Shown piece by piece: positions 16,080 to 23,047 of a DNA stretch of 26,934 nucleotides. Numbering within the stretch: the stretch's first letter is position 1; the number at the start of each line of letters is the position of its first letter. The translations under genes were made by a program, and so were the position numbers. Below the pieces are notes generated by a model. It saw only the letters and a list, made by a program, of their open reading frames with translations. It ran no database searches and was not told the DNA's origin. The DNA is from CAZMXS01 sp964570325 (lineage in GTDB: Bacteria > Verrucomicrobiota > Kiritimatiellia > CAIQIC01 > CAZMXS01), in contig CAZMXS010000062.1 of the NCBI GenBank assembly GCA_964570325.1, positions 1 to 26,934 of the forward strand, read 5' to 3'.

Positions 16080-17068
16080 TCAACGTCGGCATTATTGGCT
16101 ACGGCAAGATGGGCAAAATCCGCGCGCGCGCGGTCAAGGAGAGCGGCGCGGGGCAGGTCGCTCTCGCGTTCGACCCCGTCAACGACCCGGCGGCCGACGG
16201 CATCGCGCGGACCGCGACACCCGAGCAGGTCATCGGCGATCCGGGCATCGAAGCCTTGTTCATCTGCACGCCAAACCATCTGAACAAGCCGCTGACCATC
16301 GCCGGTCTGTCGGCGGGCAAACATGTCTTCTGCGAGAAGCCGCCGGCTTTTTGCGCCAACGACATCCGCGAAGTGCGCGCGGCCGAGGCGGCCTCCGGGA
16401 AAAAGCTGATGTACGGATTCAATCACCGGCACCACGCGAGCATTAAAAAAGCAAAACAGGCGGTGGATTCCGGGGAGTACGGGCGCCTGCTGTGGATGCG
16501 CGGCCGCTACGGCAAGAGCGTCGACGCCAACTTCTTCCAATCCTGGCGCGCGAAGAAGGAATTGGCGGGCGGCGGCATCCTGCTCGACCAGGGCATCCAC
16601 ATGCTGGACCTGTTCCTGCACTTCGCGGGCGACTTCGACGTCGTGCAGGCGCTGGTGCAGCACCTCTACTGGAACATTGATATTGAAGACAACGTCTTCG
16701 CCCAGTTCATGAACACCCGCACCGGCGTCGCGGCCTCGCTGCACTCCACAATGCTCCAGTGGCGGCACCTGTTCTCGCTTGAAATCTTCCTGGAAAAGGG
16801 CCACATCGTGCTCAACGGGCTGAAGACCTCCTCGGGCACCTATGGCGAAGAGGCGCTGACGATCGAGCGCAACCGATGCGCCCCGCCCGAGGCCCGCTGG
16901 GAGCAGCCGGAGTGCTTCACCTACCAGACCGACACGTCGTGGAACTCAGAGATCGAGTACTTCTTCCGGGCCATCCAGACCAACCGCCGCGTCGAGCTGG
17001 GCAACTCGTCCGACGCGTTGAAGCTGATGACCATCATGGACAAAATCTACGCCCAACCGGTGCGGTAA
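16076..17068 (+). CDS. Gfo/Idh/MocA-family NAD(P)-dependent oxidoreductase
   Basis: A 330-residue protein of normal family length. The N-terminal Rossmann fold begins VGIIGYGKMGKIRA (G8, G10, G13) and is followed by ALFICTPNHLNKPL and HVFCEKPPAF. The EKP lysine (K88) is the usual catalytic/cofactor-contact residue. The C-terminal alpha/beta domain has GGGILLDQGIHMLDL with D171 and H175, the DxxxH pair of this family. These enzymes oxidise or reduce sugar carbons, often on nucleotide-activated sugars in O-antigen and capsule pathways. The start is fixed by an ATGA overlap with the radical SAM gene. It is the last gene of this tightly coupled block; downstream come ATPase remnants. It could act with the cytidylyltransferase, dehydrogenase and phosphatase genes further on, which is inference. 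Confidence 0.9.
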   Translation: MINVGIIGYGKMGKIRARAVKESGAGQVALAFDPVNDPAADGIARTATPEQVIGDPGIEALFICTPNHLNKPLTIAGLSAGKHVFCEKPPAFCANDIREVRAAEAASGKKLMYGFNHRHHASIKKAKQAVDSGEYGRLLWMRGRYGKSVDANFFQSWRAKKELAGGGILLDQGIHMLDLFLHFAGDFDVVQALVQHLYWNIDIEDNVFAQFMNTRTGVAASLHSTMLQWRHLFSLEIFLEKGHIVLNGLKTSSGTYGEEALTIERNRCAPPEARWEQPECFTYQTDTSWNSEIEYFFRAIQTNRRVELGNSSDALKLMTIMDKIYAQPVR

Positions 17069-17121
17069 TTTGTTCGGAAAGCTACATCCTTGTATATCCA
17101 CCATTTCATGGTGACAATGCA

Positions 17122-17684
17122 ATGATGATAAACAGGCCTAAATCCGCTGAGGTACTCGCCAAATTGAGGGATTTCCCGGCGGTGGCGCTGTATGGGGCGC
17201 GCCAGGTCGGCAAAACCACGCTGGCGCGTCAAATTGCGGGGCGGTCGCAGGCGGTGTATTTCGACCTGGAAAATCCGCGTGATCGGATTCCATTTGAAAA
17301 CCCGCAGGCTTTGTTCGATGAGCATCAGGGCAAGCTCGTTATTAGCGACGAAGCCCAACGTTTGCCCGACTTGTTCCCGCTCTTGCGCGTCGTCATTGAT
17401 GCGCAGCGGCAGCCTGACCATTTCCTGCTTCTGGGTTCGGCGTCGCCGGCTCTTTCCCGGCAGTCCGCCGAAAGCCTGGCCGGCCGGCTGTGGGAATTGA
17501 AGTCAAACTGAACCCGGACGATCCGCGGCCAAAACGCGGGTTTCTCCAGGGATGCGACGATTTGCAGGTCCGACACCGATGGCTCGTGAATAACGGGGAA
17601 CAGGCCGCCCGCCTACCGTCAGGCGTCGAGATCCTGCCGCTTCCGCACGCCATGGGAAAACTAAAAGAAATGACCGGCACCTGA
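17122..17684 (+). pseudogene. Internally deleted, frameshifted AAA+/DUF4143-type ATPase
   Basis: The first part (17122-17511) encodes the N-terminal ATPase core of the AAA/DUF4143 family: Walker A GARQVGKTT (about residues 25-33), Walker B KLVISDEAQRL, and the sensor-like FLLLGSASPALSRQSAESLAG. At about 17490 the sequence jumps to the C-terminal tail of the same family, in another frame (GIEVKLNPDDPRPKRGF, then WLVNNGEQAARLPSG and VEILPLPHAMGKL), ending at 17684. The whole middle of the protein (some 200 residues or more, including most of the DUF4143 domain) is missing, and the junction is out of frame. The intact gene would have been an ATPase of roughly 380-400 residues, often found in accessory regions. 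Base usage is less GC-rich than in the surrounding genes. A broken gene is the best explanation. Confidence 0.8.
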
Positions 17685-17707
17685 CCGCCGGCTTGGTTTC
17701 AAAAGAT

Positions 17708-18799
17708 ATGATCCCGCTCCAGGAAACGGAAAACCGTGTCCGCGCGCGCGAAAGCGAATTGCCGGCGCACACCCCCGTCCGGCCCGGCGAACGAATCGCG
17801 CTTTTCGGCGCGGGCCACGCCGGCGTCGCGCTGGCCCGCGAAATCCGCGCGCGCGGCGGCTATCCCCTCTTCTTCCTCGACGACCGGCCGGAACTGCACG
17901 GACAGGTTCGCGAAGGACTTCCGGTGTTCCCCCCCGACGCGCTCGCGGCGTGGCATCCGCTGCTGGATTGTGTTTTTATCACCTGCCTGAATCCTGAACC
18001 GATACAAACTCGACTGGCGCCTATGGGCTACACGCGAGATGAATCGGGTCACGGGCATCTGGCCCGCGTTCACCCCCAATCGGCTCCCTATTCCCGGCCG
18101 ACCCCCCGCGCCCCCAACTGTCCCGTTTGCCGCCTGGAGGTGACCGCGTGGAAACCTTTCGTCCGTCGCGTGGGCGCGGACGAGGTGCGCATGGAACCCG
18201 GCGGCCGTCTCTGCCCGTGGTGCGGCAGCTTCGAGCGCACCCGGCATTTTATCCTGTTTCTTGGACAGCGCGGGCTGCTGGCAAAACGGCCGCGCATGCT
18301 GCACTGCGCCCCAGAGCCGGGCCTGCAGGCCCGGCTACGCGCCGAATTGGGCGCCGCGTACGTGACGACCGACCTTCAGGCCGGCCACGTGGACGCGCCC
18401 GCCGACCTGACCAGTTTGCCGTTCCCGGACCACTCATTCGATTTGATCTATTGCAGCAATGTCCTGGAGCACATCCCAAACGACCGGCAGGCGCTGCGCG
18501 AACTCTTCCGCGTGCTAGCCCGCGGCGGCATGGCCTATATCCAGGTGCCGGTGGATGGCGCTACCACCCAGGAGGACTTGAGCATCACCGACCCGGCGAC
18601 GCGCACGCGCCTCTTCGGCCAGGCAGACCATGTGCGGTTATACGGCCGCGACGTTGCGGACCGCATCATGCAAGCCGGCTTCCAAGTCGAGGCAACCGTC
18701 ATGCCCGACGCGCTGGGGCTGGCGGATGAACAACTGGAGCTAATCAACGGCAAGAAACGCGAACTGGTTCATCTTGCGTATAAACCATTCTTACAATAA
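17708..18799 (+). CDS. SAM methyltransferase with N-terminal Rossmann-like module and zinc-finger-like cysteines
   Basis: A 363-residue protein. Residues about 25-115 are a version of the recurrent Rossmann-like module (RIALFGAGHAGVALAREI, LFFLDDRPELHG, LDCVFITCL). Then comes a four-cysteine region (CPVC at C138/C141, CPWC at C169/C172), typical of a Zn-binding knuckle that precedes methyltransferase domains in glycan loci. The methyltransferase part has a weak motif I (RMLHCAPEPGLQ) but clear later motifs (YVTTDLQAGHVDAPADLTSLPF, FDLIYCSNVLEHIPNDRQAL, VLARGGMAYIQVP), as in Methyltransf_11. The ATG at 17708 lacks a good ribosome binding site; TTG at 17693 is an alternative. The gene lies between two ATPase remnants yet is intact and keeps the cluster's codon style. 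Confidence 0.83.
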   Translation: MIPLQETENRVRARESELPAHTPVRPGERIALFGAGHAGVALAREIRARGGYPLFFLDDRPELHGQVREGLPVFPPDALAAWHPLLDCVFITCLNPEPIQTRLAPMGYTRDESGHGHLARVHPQSAPYSRPTPRAPNCPVCRLEVTAWKPFVRRVGADEVRMEPGGRLCPWCGSFERTRHFILFLGQRGLLAKRPRMLHCAPEPGLQARLRAELGAAYVTTDLQAGHVDAPADLTSLPFPDHSFDLIYCSNVLEHIPNDRQALRELFRVLARGGMAYIQVPVDGATTQEDLSITDPATRTRLFGQADHVRLYGRDVADRIMQAGFQVEATVMPDALGLADEQLELINGKKRELVHLAYKPFLQ

Positions 18800-18804
18800 T
18801 GCAA

Positions 18805-19270
18805 TGCGGATACCCCCCCCCATCTACGATCGCCAAGCCGAACCGGTCATGTGGCTGAACCATTATGTCACGACTTACGTTGAACGCGAGATCCGGTTGA
18901 TGTCGGACATCCAGAACAACGAGGCCTTCATCCAATTCATGCGGGCGCGGGCGCTACCGGCCAATTGCTGAACTTGATACGAATAGCTACGGATGTCGGG
19001 GTCGCCGTGAATACCATCAAGGGGTGGCTGAACGCATTGAAGGCTGGATTCATCTGTTTCACTCTTCATCCGCATCATCGCAACTTCCGAAAACGCGTGG
19101 TCAAGAACCCGAAACGGTATTTCTACGACGTCGGCCTGGCGATGCGTCTCCTGCGCGTTCAACAGCTCGAGCAACTCAGCACCCACCCGATGCGCGGCGC
19201 GTTGTTTGAAAACTGGGTGATCGTTGAGTTGCTGAAAACCCGATTCAACCGGGGATTGGACAACAACCTG
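18805..19270 (+). pseudogene. Frameshifted fragment of a DUF4143 ATPase (middle/C-terminal part)
   Basis: Three reading frames must be joined to recover a DUF4143 domain. The GYPP start lies in one frame at about 18805-18818. PPIYDRQAEPVMWLNHYVTTY to NNEAFIQFMRARA follows in a second frame up to about 18950. Then ATGQLLNLIRIATDVGVAVN, KRVVKNPKRYFYDVGLAM and HPMRGALFENWVIVELLKT follow in a third. The first shift lies at a run of nine C (18813-18821), the second between about 18940 and 18960. Similarity ends near 19270 after NRGLDNNL; the frame stays open to 19351 with unrelated residues. The N-terminal Walker domain is absent. It begins within ten bases of the methyltransferase stop, so sequence was lost or replaced there. 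The subfamily (GYPPIYDR type) differs from what I would expect for the remnant at 17122, so these may be two genes. Confidence 0.78.
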
Positions 19271-19360
19271 GACGGTGGGAATGAAGCGTTCACCCACCGG
19301 GGCGTAAAATCCTTCCCGTGGACGGAAGTTGCCGGTATTATGCCGCCATAAGCGCACACC

Positions 19361-20053
19361 ATGAAACTGCTCGCCATGATCCCCGCCCGGATGGGCAGCC
19401 AGCGTCTCGCGAAGAAAAACCTGCGCGAGTTGGGCGGCATCCCGTTAATCGTCCGCGCGATCCGTAAATGTGTTGCGGCCGGCGCGTTCGACGAAGTGTG
19501 GGTCAACTCCGAACATCCAGATTTCGGCCGGATCGCCGCCGCGGAAAATGTCCTTTTTCACCGGCGCCCGGAGGAACTCGGCGGCCCGGCGGCCACCAGC
19601 GAGGACTTCGTCTACGAATTCATCCAGCATCACCCGTGCGACATTCTCTTCCAGGTGCACAGCATTGCGCCGTTGGTGACGGTCGCGCAGCTCCGGGACT
19701 TCGCGCGCACGATGACGGCGGGCGAATACGACGTCCTGCTGAGCGGCGTCAACGAGCAGATCGAATGCCTCTGTCAAGGTCAGCCCGTCAACTTCTCCTT
19801 CGAACGCAAGACCAACTCGCAGGAACTGCAACCGGTCCAACGCATCACCTGGAGCCTGACCGCATGGCGCGCGGCTACCTTCCTGGCGGCCAAGGCGCGC
19901 GGCGGGTGCGCCACCTACGCGGGCCGGATCGGATTCTTCCCCCTCGACCGCGCCGCCGGGCACATCATCAAGACCGAAGAGGATCTGCGGTTCGCCGAAG
20001 CGCTGCTGGCGGTGGAGAAGAATTTGCCTGAAACAGACGGGGCGACACCTTGA
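19361..20053 (+). CDS. Acylneuraminate-type cytidylyltransferase family protein
   Basis: A 230-residue protein of normal length for the CTP_transf_3 family (NeuA/SpsF/PseF type). The nucleotide-binding signature is at the N-terminus: LLAMIPARMGSQRLAKKNL (residues 3-21), matching IPARxGSxRLPxKN. It is followed by DEVWVNSEHPDF and PATSEDFVYEFIQ, equivalent to the conserved S(T/S)D segment. Such enzymes activate nonulosonic acids or related sugars as CMP conjugates. No NeuB-type sialate synthase is in this window, so the sugar need not be a sialic acid. The ATG at 19361 follows the ATPase remnant. A 2-hydroxyacid dehydrogenase and an inositol-monophosphatase-family enzyme lie downstream and may act in the same pathway. 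Family call strong, substrate open. Confidence 0.85.
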   Translation: MKLLAMIPARMGSQRLAKKNLRELGGIPLIVRAIRKCVAAGAFDEVWVNSEHPDFGRIAAAENVLFHRRPEELGGPAATSEDFVYEFIQHHPCDILFQVHSIAPLVTVAQLRDFARTMTAGEYDVLLSGVNEQIECLCQGQPVNFSFERKTNSQELQPVQRITWSLTAWRAATFLAAKARGGCATYAGRIGFFPLDRAAGHIIKTEEDLRFAEALLAVEKNLPETDGATP

Positions 20054-20083
20054 AATCCGCTTTCAACCGCTAGCCATCACGTG

Positions 20084-20089
20084 TAGTAT
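20084..20089 (+). promoter_or_regulatory. Possible -10 element for hicBA
   Basis: TAGTAT lies 24 bases before the hicB start in a short AT-richer gap (20054-20112). The matching -35 region (TTTCAA at 20061-20066) is poor, so the promoter is only a candidate. A Shine-Dalgarno sequence, GGAAGGGG, lies at 20098-20105, seven bases before the ATG. Confidence 0.3.
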
Positions 20090-20112
20090 TTATTTCCGGA
20101 AGGGGATTTGTA

Positions 20113-20328
20113 ATGTTGCTGCACATCACCATTGAAAAGGCTGAAGATGGTTGGTTTGTTGTCGAGTGCCCGGCATTGCCGGGGTGCGTGTCGCAAGGCA
20201 AGGATGAAAAAGAAGCCTTGGACAATATAAAAGAAGCCATCACAGCATGGCTTTGGGCCGAAGATCAAAAGGCGTTGGCGGCGTTGCCCAAGCGCACCCG
20301 GCAACAACCGGTCGTGGTGGCTGTGTAA
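20113..20328 (+). CDS. hicB: HicB-family antitoxin
   Basis: A 71-residue protein with the HicB partial RNase-H-like fold: the opening strand LLHITIEKAEDGWFVVECP, then ALPGCVSQGKDEKEALDNI, in which the PxLPGCxSQGxTxEEAxxNIxEA pattern of the family is clear. It ends soon after the core, so the C-terminal DNA-binding domain of longer HicB proteins is lacking. HicB binds and neutralises HicA and often autoregulates the pair. It is followed after one base by hicA, so the order is antitoxin then toxin. A good ribosome binding site precedes it. The lower GC content relative to neighbours suggests recent arrival in the cluster. Confidence 0.88.
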   Translation: MLLHITIEKAEDGWFVVECPALPGCVSQGKDEKEALDNIKEAITAWLWAEDQKALAALPKRTRQQPVVVAV

Positions 20329-20329
20329 C

Positions 20330-20551
20330 ATGGGCCGCCTTACCAATATTTCAGGCAGGGAAGCTGCAAAAGCGTTCCAACGGGCGGGTTGGAAGAAAAT
20401 CGGTCAAGTCGGAAGTCATCTCGTAATGGTCAAGCCGGGTGTCCGCGCCAATCTTTCCATACCACAGCATCGGGAACTTTCGGTGGGTACGCTGCGCGCG
20501 TTGATCCGCAACGCCGAAATGACCGTGGAAGCGTTTATTGCCCTGCTTTGA
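20330..20551 (+). CDS. hicA: HicA-family mRNA interferase toxin
   Basis: A 73-residue protein with the double-stranded-RNA-binding-like fold of HicA. Recognisable parts are ISGREAAKAFQRAGWKKIGQ, then VGSHLVMVKPG with the conserved histidine (H30) needed for ribonuclease activity, and LSIPQHRELSVGTLRALIRN at the C-terminal half. HicA cleaves mRNA and stalls growth when HicB is absent. The start codon lies one base after the hicB stop, so the pair is co-translated. No lesion is visible; the toxin looks complete. Confidence 0.88.
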   Translation: MGRLTNISGREAAKAFQRAGWKKIGQVGSHLVMVKPGVRANLSIPQHRELSVGTLRALIRNAEMTVEAFIALL

Positions 20552-20591
20552 GAGACACTCACCGCGTAACGATCGCTGTCTTGCGTTCAAA

Positions 20592-21539
20592 ATGAGCAAT
20601 CAGGCATTTCGCGTTGCCATCGGCCCATCGTCGTTCGCCGATGAGGACCCCACCCCGCTGCGGGCGCTCGAGTGCGCCGGCGCGGATGTCCGCCCCAACC
20701 CGTTCGGGCGCCGCCTGAACGAGACGGAAATCATCCGGCATCTGGATGGTATTGACGGCCTGATCGCCGGGCTCGAACCCCTGAACCGCAAGGTGCTCGC
20801 CGCGTCCAAGCAACTCAAAGCCATCGCCCGGGTCGGCATTGGCATGGACAACGTGGACCTCACGGCCGCGGCCGAACTGGGAATCAAGGTCTCCAACACG
20901 CCGGAGGGACCGACCGAGGCGGTCGCCGAGATGACAGTCGCCGCGCTGCTGGCGCTTTGCCGCCAGATCATCCCGGCCAATGCCGCGCTGCACGGCGGAG
21001 AGTGGAAGAAGATCATCGGCGCCAGCCTGCGCGGCGCGCTGGTTTTGCTGATCGGCTTCGGTCGCATCGGCCAAAAGACCGCCCAGTTGCTCAAGCCGTT
21101 CGGCGTTGAATTGATGGCGACCGACGAACGCGTTCCGGACGGTCCTGCTTGGGCAGGCGTACGCCGGGTGACACTGGCGGACGGTCTACGGGCAGCCGAG
21201 ATCATCAGCCTGCACGCGGCCGGCCGCGACCGCATTTTGGGCCCGGAAGAATTCGCCGCCATGCGTCCGGGCGTTATTCTGCTCAATTCAGCTCGGGGGG
21301 GGCTGATTGACGAGGCCGCCCTGATCGCCGCCTTGGATTCCGGCAAGGTCAGCCGCGCTTGGTTGGACGTGTTCGACACGGAGCCCTACAACGGACCGCT
21401 GCTGAAATACTCCCAGGTTCTTCTGACCCCACATGTCAGCACTTATACCCGCCAATGCCGGTTTTCCATGGAAATGACAGCCGTGCGGAATTTGCTGCGC
21501 GATTTGGGGGTTTCGTGCGCGCCGCATTCGCGGATATGA
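20592..21539 (+). CDS. D-isomer-specific 2-hydroxyacid dehydrogenase (phosphoglycerate dehydrogenase-like)
   Basis: A 315-residue protein without the regulatory ACT domain of housekeeping SerA. The NAD-binding loop is LIGFGRIGQKTAQLL (from G155). The catalytic triad is complete: R235 in LLNSARGGLI, E264 in DVFDTEPY and H281 in LTPHVST. The start at 20592 is chosen at the beginning of family similarity (FRVAIGPSSF); the open frame reaches back to 20538 into hicA. Its place between a cytidylyltransferase and an inositol-monophosphatase-family enzyme suggests oxidation of a hydroxy acid or sugar acid precursor of a glycan component, rather than serine synthesis. The exact substrate is unknown. 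Confidence 0.88.
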   Translation: MSNQAFRVAIGPSSFADEDPTPLRALECAGADVRPNPFGRRLNETEIIRHLDGIDGLIAGLEPLNRKVLAASKQLKAIARVGIGMDNVDLTAAAELGIKVSNTPEGPTEAVAEMTVAALLALCRQIIPANAALHGGEWKKIIGASLRGALVLLIGFGRIGQKTAQLLKPFGVELMATDERVPDGPAWAGVRRVTLADGLRAAEIISLHAAGRDRILGPEEFAAMRPGVILLNSARGGLIDEAALIAALDSGKVSRAWLDVFDTEPYNGPLLKYSQVLLTPHVSTYTRQCRFSMEMTAVRNLLRDLGVSCAPHSRI

Positions 21540-21592
21540 GGTGCGAGGCGAACGCCCCCCCGCCGCATCGGCGCTTGTCCGCGCGCGCCGAC

Positions 21593-21621
21593 TTGACCGC
21601 ACTGTTATTATGACCTAATAT
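21593..21621 (+). promoter_or_regulatory. Sigma70-type promoter for the Phd/PIN toxin-antitoxin pair
   Basis: TTGACC (21593-21598) and TAATAT (21616-21621) are separated by exactly 17 bases and lie about 35 bases before the antitoxin ATG. The -35 box matches five of six consensus bases, the -10 box four of six. The region is markedly AT-rich compared with the surroundings, and an inverted repeat overlaps the -10 box, as expected for an autoregulated toxin-antitoxin promoter. Confidence 0.6.
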
Positions 21622-21651
21622 CCGGTCGTATTATCAAATATTATTGGTCAT
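21610..21651 (+). promoter_or_regulatory. Inverted-repeat operator of the Phd-type antitoxin
   Basis: The left arm ATGACCTAATAT (21610-21621) is mirrored by ATATTATTGGTCAT (21638-21651). The six-base outer arms ATGACC/GGTCAT and inner arms TAATAT/ATATTA match perfectly; two extra T separate them on the right side. The repeat covers the -10 box and runs to five bases before the antitoxin ATG. Phd/YefM antitoxins are known to bind such palindromes in their own promoters. Confidence 0.55.
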
Positions 21652-21655
21652 ATTT

Positions 21656-21898
21656 ATGACTTCAATTCCATTCGCCGAGGCCAAGGCGCACCTTTCGGAC
21701 CTGGCGCGCAGGGCTGAAGCCGGCGAGGCCATCCTGGTGCTCAAGCACAACCGACCCGCCTTCATCATCGCGCCGGTGCCGCACTCGGCGGCCCCCTCCC
21801 CGAAGAAACCCGGCATCGCCAAGGGCCGCATCCGCCTGGCGGCGGATTTCGACCGGACCCCGGCCGACGTCATTCGACAATTCAAGGGGGCGGATTGA
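21656..21898 (+). CDS. Phd/YefM-family antitoxin
   Basis: An 80-residue protein. The N-terminal half has the Phd/YefM DNA-binding pattern (IPFAEAKAHLSDLARRAEAG, then EAILVLKHNRPAFIIAPV), equivalent to the family's xxAxxxLxxLxxxVxxGExxxIxxxGxPVAxLVP. The C-terminal 35 residues are a basic and then amphipathic tail (IRLAADFDRTPADVIRQF) that should wrap the toxin. ATG at 21656 is preferred to TTG at 21644 because family similarity begins there and the operator lies just upstream. The stop overlaps the toxin start (TTGA). An intact antitoxin is expected. Confidence 0.87.
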   Translation: MTSIPFAEAKAHLSDLARRAEAGEAILVLKHNRPAFIIAPVPHSAAPSPKKPGIAKGRIRLAADFDRTPADVIRQFKGAD

Positions 21899-22281
21899 AG
21901 ATACTGCTCGATACCAGCGTCCTGCTCTGGTGGCTCGCCGGCAGCCCGAAACTCCGCCCGGCCGTCATGGCGGAACTTTGCCGGGAGGAAACCATTGGCC
22001 TTTTCAGCCAGGTATCGCTGCTCGAAATCCAGATCAAGGCGGAAATCGGCAAGCTGCACCTTGATTTTCCCGTCCAGCAAATCCCCGCGCTTGCGGTTGA
22101 CAGCGGCTTGACGCCGCTGGCGCTAAGCAACGCGGCCATCTACACCCTGCCGAAACTGCCCCGTCTGCACGAAGACCCGTTCGATCGCCTGCTGATCTGC
22201 GAGGCCATCCAGGAGGGCGCGACGCTGGCCACGCCGGACCGTACCATCCAACGATACCCGGTTAAGATCCTTTGGGAATAG
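21895..22281 (+). CDS. PIN-domain ribonuclease toxin (VapC-like)
   Basis: A 128-residue protein starting with TTG, in a four-base overlap with the antitoxin stop. PIN-domain acidic residues are all present: D6 in LLDTSVLLWWL, E44 in VSLLEIQIK, D97 in HEDPFDRLLICEA and D115 in LATPDRTI. The HxDPFDR form places it in the PIN subgroup that commonly pairs with Phd-type antitoxins. Such toxins are Mg-dependent RNases. The rare TTG start may keep toxin output below antitoxin output. No lesion is seen. Confidence 0.88.
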   Translation: MKILLDTSVLLWWLAGSPKLRPAVMAELCREETIGLFSQVSLLEIQIKAEIGKLHLDFPVQQIPALAVDSGLTPLALSNAAIYTLPKLPRLHEDPFDRLLICEAIQEGATLATPDRTIQRYPVKILWE

Positions 22282-22285
22282 ACAC

Positions 22286-23047
22286 ATGAAATACCATCCG
22301 GAGCAAATGCTCGCTCTCGCCAGCCGCACGGCGCGCCGCGCCGGACGCCTGCTCCTGCAGCTCGCCGGCCGACCAGTCGAAGTCCTCCAATCCCAAGGGC
22401 GCGACTTGAAGCTGCGCGCGGACCGGCAGTCGGAAGCGCTGATCGTGAAGGCCTTGCGCCGTCATTCTGACTACCCCATCCTGACCGAGGAAAGCGGCGC
22501 GCTCGGCGAGGCCCGGCTTTCCCACCCGCTGTGGATCGTGGATCCCCTGGACGGCACCGCCAATTTTTCCCGCGGCATCCCGCTCTGCTGCACCTGCATC
22601 GCGCTCTGGGACCGCAGCCGGCCCGTGCTCGGCGTCATCTACGACTTCGCCAACAACAACCTTTACACCGGACTGGCCGGCCACGGCGCGTTCCTCAACG
22701 GCCGCCGCATTCGGGTTTCGTCCGTCCGTAATCCGGCTCAAGGCATTCTGGTCACCGGCTTCCCGCTCCATAGCGACTTGGAAGATGCGGCGCTCCAAAG
22801 AACCTTCAACAGAATCCGGGCCTTCAAGAAAGTCCGCATGCTCGGTTCTGCCGCCATGTCGCTCGCCTTTGTCGCCGGCGGGCAGGCCGACGCCTATGTC
22901 GAGCAGAGCATCATGCTGTGGGATGTTGCGGCGGGGCTGGCGCTGGTGCGAGCCGCCGGCGGTCGGTTCACGATGACCCCGACCGGTCATCTTCAATGGT
23001 GCTACAACATCCAAGCCGCGGCTTCCACCCGCTTGTTCGTCAAATGA
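22286..23047 (+). CDS. Inositol monophosphatase-family phosphatase
   Basis: A 253-residue protein of standard family length. Metal-binding motifs are complete: TEESG (E68/E69), WIVDPLDGTANF (D86, D89, G90, T91), and WDVAAG with D213 near the C-terminus. These Mg-dependent, Li-sensitive phosphatases hydrolyse inositol phosphates, 3'-phosphoadenosine 5'-phosphate (CysQ type) or sugar phosphates. Two roles are plausible: removing phosphate from a sugar precursor of the cytidylyltransferase pathway, or clearing the PAP by-product of the sulfotransferase at 8226. The stop overlaps the next ATG by four bases, so it is co-translated with a glycosyltransferase. Substrate not decidable by eye. Confidence 0.9.
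   Translation: MKYHPEQMLALASRTARRAGRLLLQLAGRPVEVLQSQGRDLKLRADRQSEALIVKALRRHSDYPILTEESGALGEARLSHPLWIVDPLDGTANFSRGIPLCCTCIALWDRSRPVLGVIYDFANNNLYTGLAGHGAFLNGRRIRVSSVRNPAQGILVTGFPLHSDLEDAALQRTFNRIRAFKKVRMLGSAAMSLAFVAGGQADAYVEQSIMLWDVAAGLALVRAAGGRFTMTPTGHLQWCYNIQAAASTRLFVK

Noticed and set aside
17099..17113. Small hairpin CACCAT-TTC-ATGGTG after the Gfo/Idh gene
   Set aside because: The six-base stem is not followed by a T-run and lies just before the ATPase remnant; too weak to call a terminator.
21568..21591. Seven-base stem TCGGCGC/GCGCCGA with a ten-base loop after the dehydrogenase gene
   Set aside because: A possible terminator by position, but there is no T-run and GC-rich stems of this size arise often here by chance.
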